A stretch of 64,000 bases of DNA from Actinomucor elegans. Taxonomy: Eukaryota > Mucoromycota > Mucoromycetes > Mucorales > Mucoraceae. The DNA lies in the NCBI GenBank assembly GCA_026027325.1, contig JAMSLZ010000008.1:620001-684000 (forward strand), in the 5' to 3' direction. Below are positions 59,616 to 64,000 of this stretch, in pieces (the first letter of the stretch is position 1; each line of letters starts with the position of its first letter). Under the pieces are notes generated by a model. The model had not been told where the DNA came from and did no database searches. It saw only the letters and a list, made by a program, of their open reading frames with translations. The position numbers and the translations under genes were made by a program.

Positions 59616-61419
59616 TTACTTTTCCTCGGTTATCTCAGAAGGAGATGCTTTTCTTTTCTTAGGATTGATATCTGCAGCCACAAAACAAGGAGGGAAGTAA
59701 ATAAGCTCATTATTATCAAGAGCTACTGAAGAAGCCGCATTATTTATAAAATTGGTAGTTTCTCTCATTACCTGGGCACAGTTGTAAACCAATTTTAAAA
59801 CGGGAGGTAAGAGACGGGCAATCTCTGCCACTGACTCTGGCATATGAAGTCTTTCAGTGCTTTTGATCATGGCAATTGAGCCTCTATCATGAGTCATCAA
59901 GAGACCGGATATATTGAACCCTATCACAAAAGAAATTGGAATGGCACATAACTATTGTAAGTTTTTTGCTTTACCGCTGATGATTAGCCCAATGGTGACA
60001 ATCTTGCTTGCATCAATTTTATATTGTTGCATCAAATGGTATGCAAAGTTCTTCATCATTATAGGCGTTCTAATAAACTTCTCGTTCATTTCTTTAGTTC
60101 CATTCTGTCCTTCATCTTTCAAACCTATCTCTAAACAGCCGATTTCATGAGACAAGTGTTTAAAGACAAGATCAGCCCTCTCGGAAGACTGCGTGCGACA
60201 AATCTTGTTCATTGAACCGATTGTTCGATTTACATTCTTATTCTCACCAGAAGACATACTCGCAGAAGCTCTATTCAAACGCAAAGTCAGTCAGAGGATT
60301 TCAAACAAGTGAGAAAATATCACATTAGGTCTTACGTTTCTACAGTTGTGTTACTTAATCTATGGCTTTTCTTTATAAATCCATAAACATCTTCCAATAA
60401 ATCTTGTTCGGTTCTGCGAGGTAAAACCTTCTCATTCTCAATAAATAAACAAGCATAATCCAAAATACTTCGTTTTACCCAATACTCCTCTGGGCTATAA
60501 ATTGGATCAGCTTTGACAGCATCAAATTCATCGTAAATACTTCGAAACAAATTCTGTAAAGAGAATTTAATTGATTCCAAAGCAAAATCAAATGAATAAG
60601 CGGTATGAGAGACTTACTTTTCTGTCTAGCTTTGATAGTAAATCTTCAATATTAGTTGGTAACGATCTACCAAGTTCATTATGAGAATTGCTGTAAGTAA
60701 TTATTTCATCAAGGTCTTCAACGGAAAAACAGCTTATCCATAATGAGCTTCTAGGATCCATGATCATGGAATGTGTAGGGCTACGAGATAAAAATATCAC
60801 GTTAGTATGTATATTGTTACTTGACAATATATGAAATCTGATATATTTACTGTTCATATAAAAATTCCTTTGATCTCATATATATTTTATCTTCTACAAC
60901 TGTTCCAGAGTTCAATACCCACTTTTTGTTAATTTTTTTGTAATTCTCAGATAACTTAAGTTTGCCTGCAACTGTCAAATTTCTTTGGTAATTTAATGAA
61001 GAGGTATTACTTGCTTTTAAGCTAGTATTTCTTCTAGACAATTGATATCCTGAAGATGAAAAATTATTACTTGCTTTTCTAGAAGATCCAAGTGATTGGT
61101 TGCGTTTCTGTATAATATGTGGCTCAATGATCCTTTCCCAATGGTCCTCGCCTCTTGTACAAATGATTCCAATCTCTTTTGCGATCTTTTTAAATGCGTG
61201 TTTCCAAGTGCCTTTATATTTAGCAAGTGGAGACTTATCGTATTTGTCAACAATGATTGTACTCAGTTTTTTAATGAACTCATTCCAATCTATCTTTTTG
61301 TCTGCTGTTGCATTTGATGTTATTGTGAGGGCAATCACTAAATATAATATTATAATCAAGGACTGTTTTCGTGGACTATTATTTAATTTACCTTCTTTAT
61401 GTGTTTCATATACTCCCAT
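59616..61419 (-). CDS. Multi-exon protein of a probable mucoralean expanded family, possible nuclease-like fold
   Basis: Exons on the minus strand: 61419-60851 (perhaps split by a 54-nt intron 61391-61338, GTAAAT...TTTAG), 60780-60618, 60553-60336, 60270-59975 and 59920-59616. All phases match, giving 516 residues (498 if the short intron is removed). N-terminal part: DWNEFIKKLSTIIVDKYDK, then GTWKHAFKKIAKEIGI, a Myb-like helical pattern. Middle: SIYDEFDAVKADPIYSPEEY and a helical region. C-terminal part: SSERADLVFKHLSHEIGC, LEIGLKDEGQNGTKEMNE, TPIMMKNFAYHLMQQY, followed by beta-strand-like stretches; ending KKRKASPSEITEEK. The D-L-V-F...C-L-E-I-G pattern resembles degenerate PD-(D/E)XK nuclease cores. 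From memory, similar proteins of unknown function are numerous in Mucorales. If the 54-nt stretch is exonic, it creates a hydrophobic segment near the N-terminus. Confidence 0.75.
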
Positions 61420-62099
61420 GATAACACGCTTTATAGATTGAGATAGTAAGAGAAAACCAGGGTTAAGAGCATGAAATACAGAACTATTGACTGTTTTTTC
61501 ACCTCACGTTATACACATCAGGTTCAAACACAGTTTCAAGCATCTAGTTATTATACATGCCAACAGTAATAGACAAGGATTACAGATATAAAGTCGATTC
61601 AACTATCAATAGGTTGCTACTTTGTAGGTAACATATGTAACTTTTTTTTATGAACATTAATAAAATTTATTCAGCTTGTCATTTCTTTGAACTGGCTGAC
61701 ATCTTTACGATGAGAGAGTTCGTTCACAGTAAATCGAGCAGATATAGCCTAATACAGACTATGAAAGTTTGCGAAGAATCCTATCCCTTTCAAAACACTA
61801 AAAACTGTCTATTAAGAGCCTAGGGATTTAAAACCACTTCAGAAAGTCGTAGAGCACATGTTGGAAAGACAAAATAAATGTTTTAACATAGCCCGAACTA
61901 TGAAGATCGTCATTATTCTTTAAAACGATTCAAAAACAAAACAACAGAACTTCTCAATTAATGTGAATAAGATGGGGGATAAAATAAATTAAAATATTTA
62001 AATACATATGTATTAATAAGTATCAGATGTAAACTACGTTATTAAGTCTTTCTTAGTTTCAAAACGATAGGTTTTTACTCACGGAAGTAACCACGAGAA
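61420..62099. other. Spacer and promoter of the expanded-family gene
   Basis: AT-rich; no coding or repeat signal seen. The right end leads directly into the tandem repeat. Confidence 0.45.
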
Positions 62100-62116
62100 G
62101 GTGAAGACTGTCTACT

Positions 62117-62505
62117 TCCAAAAAGTCCCCCGGGTTCCTAGTCATAAACTTTGGTACTGCTGGAGAATGAAGACCTATCAAGGGACGACGCAGCATTCAG
62201 GATTCCCGCAACATGAGACAAAACTCCCCAGATCCTTGTTGTATACCACGGTACTGCTGAAGTATGAAGTCTCATCAGAAGACGACGCAGCATTCAGGAT
62301 TCGCGCAGCACAAACAATCCCCCAGATCCTTGCTATATGTTTTGGTACTGCTGAAGTATGAAGACCCAGTAGAGGAAAACGCAGCATTCAGGATTCTCGC
62401 CACATATAACAACCCCCAGATCCTTTTGCAACATGTTTTGGTACTGCTGAAGAATGAAGTCCTAAGGAAGACGCAGCATCCAGGATTCTCGCAGATTATG
62501 ACAAA
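62117..62505. repeat. Four-unit imperfect tandem repeat, about 91-97 bp per unit
   Basis: The block CAGCATTCAGGATT (last copy CAGCATCCAGGATT) occurs at 62191, 62288, 62382 and 62473, giving spacings of 97, 94 and 91 bp. Each unit also contains CCCCAGATCCTT (degenerate in the first), GGTACTGCTGAAG-ATGAAG and GACGACGCAG-like text. Units diverge by roughly 15-25% by eye. The array is followed by AAAGGGC and a ~24-base A tract. Both strands have long open frames through it because the unit carries few stops, but neither resembles a protein I know. It differs from the AT-rich surroundings by a much higher GC content. Confidence 0.9.
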
Positions 62506-62511
62506 GGGCAA

Positions 62512-62544
<33 letters not shown>

Positions 62545-62645
62545 AACGAATTTTATTTTGTTATTTTTTTTTTTTTTCAAGTTTATTTATTGATTCCAAA
62601 CATGGCTGTTAATCTTTTTCACATGAAAAGTTCAACCTTATAAGA

Positions 62646-63332
62646 ATGGATAATATAATAGATTCTACTGCAAGCGACAGCAATTTATTAATCTATAGTC
62701 TGCTCTTAGTAAGTAGTGAAAATAAAGAAACTATTAATGATTCAGAAAACAGTTTCATCAAGAACCATGAGCAGCAGGAGCTAGAACTTTCTAGTCTTCT
62801 AGATGCCAAATGGGGTCTTCATTGACTCCAATGAAAAATATGTTCGAACATTTTCTTTTGCTGCTAAAGTAGTTATCTGTGATGAATGTACCTTTTTTTT
62901 TATTATATAGCAACGAGATCGATAGTATTGTTATAGCTGTTTTACAGATTTAGCAAATCAGTAACGAACACAATAGCTCCCACGAGCAGGGAAAAAAAAT
63001 ACAATTCTACTCAATATCAACTTTAGAGACCTTAAAGATTGGCACTTGGGTTGATGGATTACTGCATGATCAGGATGCGGTAAGCATACAATGCGGTGTA
63101 TCGATTGGCATATAACTTGCGTTTTTTCTTGAGTTTGTTTATAATTGAATTATGCTACGTTGGCAGAAGTGCTAAAAGAGAACTATCAAAACGATGTGCA
63201 AATCGATACACAAATTGAAGAGGTAATTTATTTACAACCAAGTGCACTTTACCATGCTAGCCATATGCACCAGAAAAATCCAATGATAAGGACAATACGA
63301 ATAGTATATTAGCAAGTAAAGCACTCTGAAAT
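62646..63332 (+). pseudogene. Gene-like exon fragments, unassigned
   Basis: The ATG at 62646 opens MDNIIDSTASDSNLLIYSLL and continues to LLDAKWGLH before a stop. A +1 frame continues plausibly as VFIDSNEKYVRTFSFAAKVV. A third open stretch at 62954-63094 (contains IQFYSISTLETLKIGTWVDG) ends near a GT. After an AG at about 63165, VLKENYQNDVQIDTQIEE follows; then a GTAATT...CTAG intron-like gap and PYAPEKSNDKDNTNSILASK to a stop near 63330. The pieces read like exons of one Ser/Asn-rich protein, but at least one frame break has no valid splice. I do not recognise it. Either a decayed gene or one whose splicing I cannot resolve. Confidence 0.3.
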
Positions 63333-63546
63333 GTTTTCGCTGGTTCATTCTATGGTTTTTGATATACTAAAATTTCTCTTTATCAAAATTACTGACGAAT
63401 CTTGTACTGAATTAAACGAAAACTCTTACCGTCATTATGCAAAGTACTGGCCATTTTCCGTTTTCATCAAACTTTAAATAAACGTTTTGCCATAATAGAT
63501 GACGCTCATCAATTCAATCTTGTTTGCATAAATGACTGCTTATTTA

Positions 63547-63823
63547 CCTGCAGATTTTTCCACGACATCCAATTGTTGTTGTCGCACCTGAAACAAATTT
63601 TATTATTGAGCTTTTGAAATAATTTCTGCAAAAGTCCCAGCCTTGGGATATTATCGCATAAAGTAGTAAAACAGACAATTTGGTCTGAAAAATTACGCAA
63701 GTTAATACTTATTTCGGTATTGGCTATAAAAAAGCTACAGGTGACATCAATGACTTGTAAAGGTAAAACAGATTTTACTAAGCGGTTTGAATTTTCTAAC
63801 TCATCACAATGAATAGCTATCAT
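63547..63823 (-). CDS. Possible first exon of an unassigned gene
   Basis: Minus strand, ATG at 63823: MIAIHCDELENSNRLVKSVL, then TCSFFIANTEISINLRNFSD and ICFRCDNNNWMSWKNLQ, ending at a good donor (CAG|GTAAAT) at 63547. The composition is protein-like, with a CxxC-type pair, and no stop interrupts 92 codons. I could not find the following exon before 63330. It may be a relic belonging to the same decayed neighbourhood. Confidence 0.3.
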
Positions 63824-64000
63824 GCCTCAGTACTGGGGTAGTACACATCTTCGTACGCCAAAAAAAACAAGTTTTGTTGATTCGATATGCTGTCTACACT
63901 ATGAAGCCATGGATATAGTATACTGTTTTACTCGTCATCATAGCTGAATACCTTGTACTATTTTGTCTAAATACTTTACTGCTAATCTGATTTTATACAT
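63824..64000. other. Window end, nothing recognised
   Basis: AT-rich sequence without a supported feature. Confidence 0.4.

Noticed and set aside
62264..62593. Open frames through the tandem repeat on both strands
   Set aside because: They exist because the unit has few stops and the tail is homopolymer (poly-Lys/Phe); no protein-like conservation pattern.

Overview
This window is fungal nuclear DNA, most likely from a mucoralean (Mucoromycota) genome. The clues are very AT-rich spacers full of poly(A)/poly(T) runs, short GT-AG introns (about 54 to 110 nt), polyglutamine and polyasparagine transcription factors, a Con7-type zinc finger, a fused cytosolic acetyl-CoA carboxylase, and LINE and Tc1/mariner relics of a kind I associate with Mucorales. 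Genus cannot be fixed from sequence alone. Gene density is low: I support 16 protein genes in 64 kb, with gene-poor stretches of up to 9 kb.

Layout. 0-3.7 kb is compact: the C-terminal half of a glutamine-rich (probably MADS-box) regulator, lipoate-pathway octanoyltransferase LIP2, and a SAP-domain protein whose stop codon lies only 2 bp from that of LIP2. 3.7-8.2 kb is a spacer with degenerate repeats. 8.2-18.3 kb holds metabolic genes: UDP-glucose 4-epimerase, an RPUSD1-like pseudouridine synthase, and a complete 2215-residue acetyl-CoA carboxylase. 18.3-27.5 kb is a gene desert with a LINE 3' relic and a broken gene for a small secreted-looking protein. 27.5-34.1 kb carries regulators: Con7-like C2H2 factor, a small coiled-coil protein and a two-finger GATA factor. 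34.1-38.5 kb is spacer. 38.5-42.7 kb carries spliceosomal Cwc24/RNF113 and a peroxisomal 3-ketoacyl-CoA thiolase with a PTS2 signal. 42.7-45.9 kb is spacer.

45.9-50.6 kb holds a bZIP factor whose coding sequence continues through a spliced exon into a transmembrane segment and a long C-terminal tail (ATF6/CREB3-like architecture). It is divergent from EFM4 (elongation-factor lysine methyltransferase) and is followed by a WBP2-like PPAY protein. 52.2-56.0 kb has an unknown nuclear-looking protein and protoporphyrinogen oxidase. From 56.6 kb the DNA turns accessory: a dead Tc1/mariner element, a dead LINE, a five- or six-exon gene of a family I believe is expanded in Mucorales, a four-unit ~94-bp tandem repeat ending in poly(A), and fragments of further genes.

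The genes form no operon-like system. Functional themes are acyl and cofactor metabolism (LIP2, ACC, thiolase, PPOX) and transcription/RNA (MADS?, SAP, Con7, GATA, bZIP, RPUSD1, Cwc24). The most notable observations are the membrane-anchored bZIP and an unnamed ~80-130 bp dispersed repeat family. I found 18 degenerate copies of the repeat by eye, all in spacers and none in exons.
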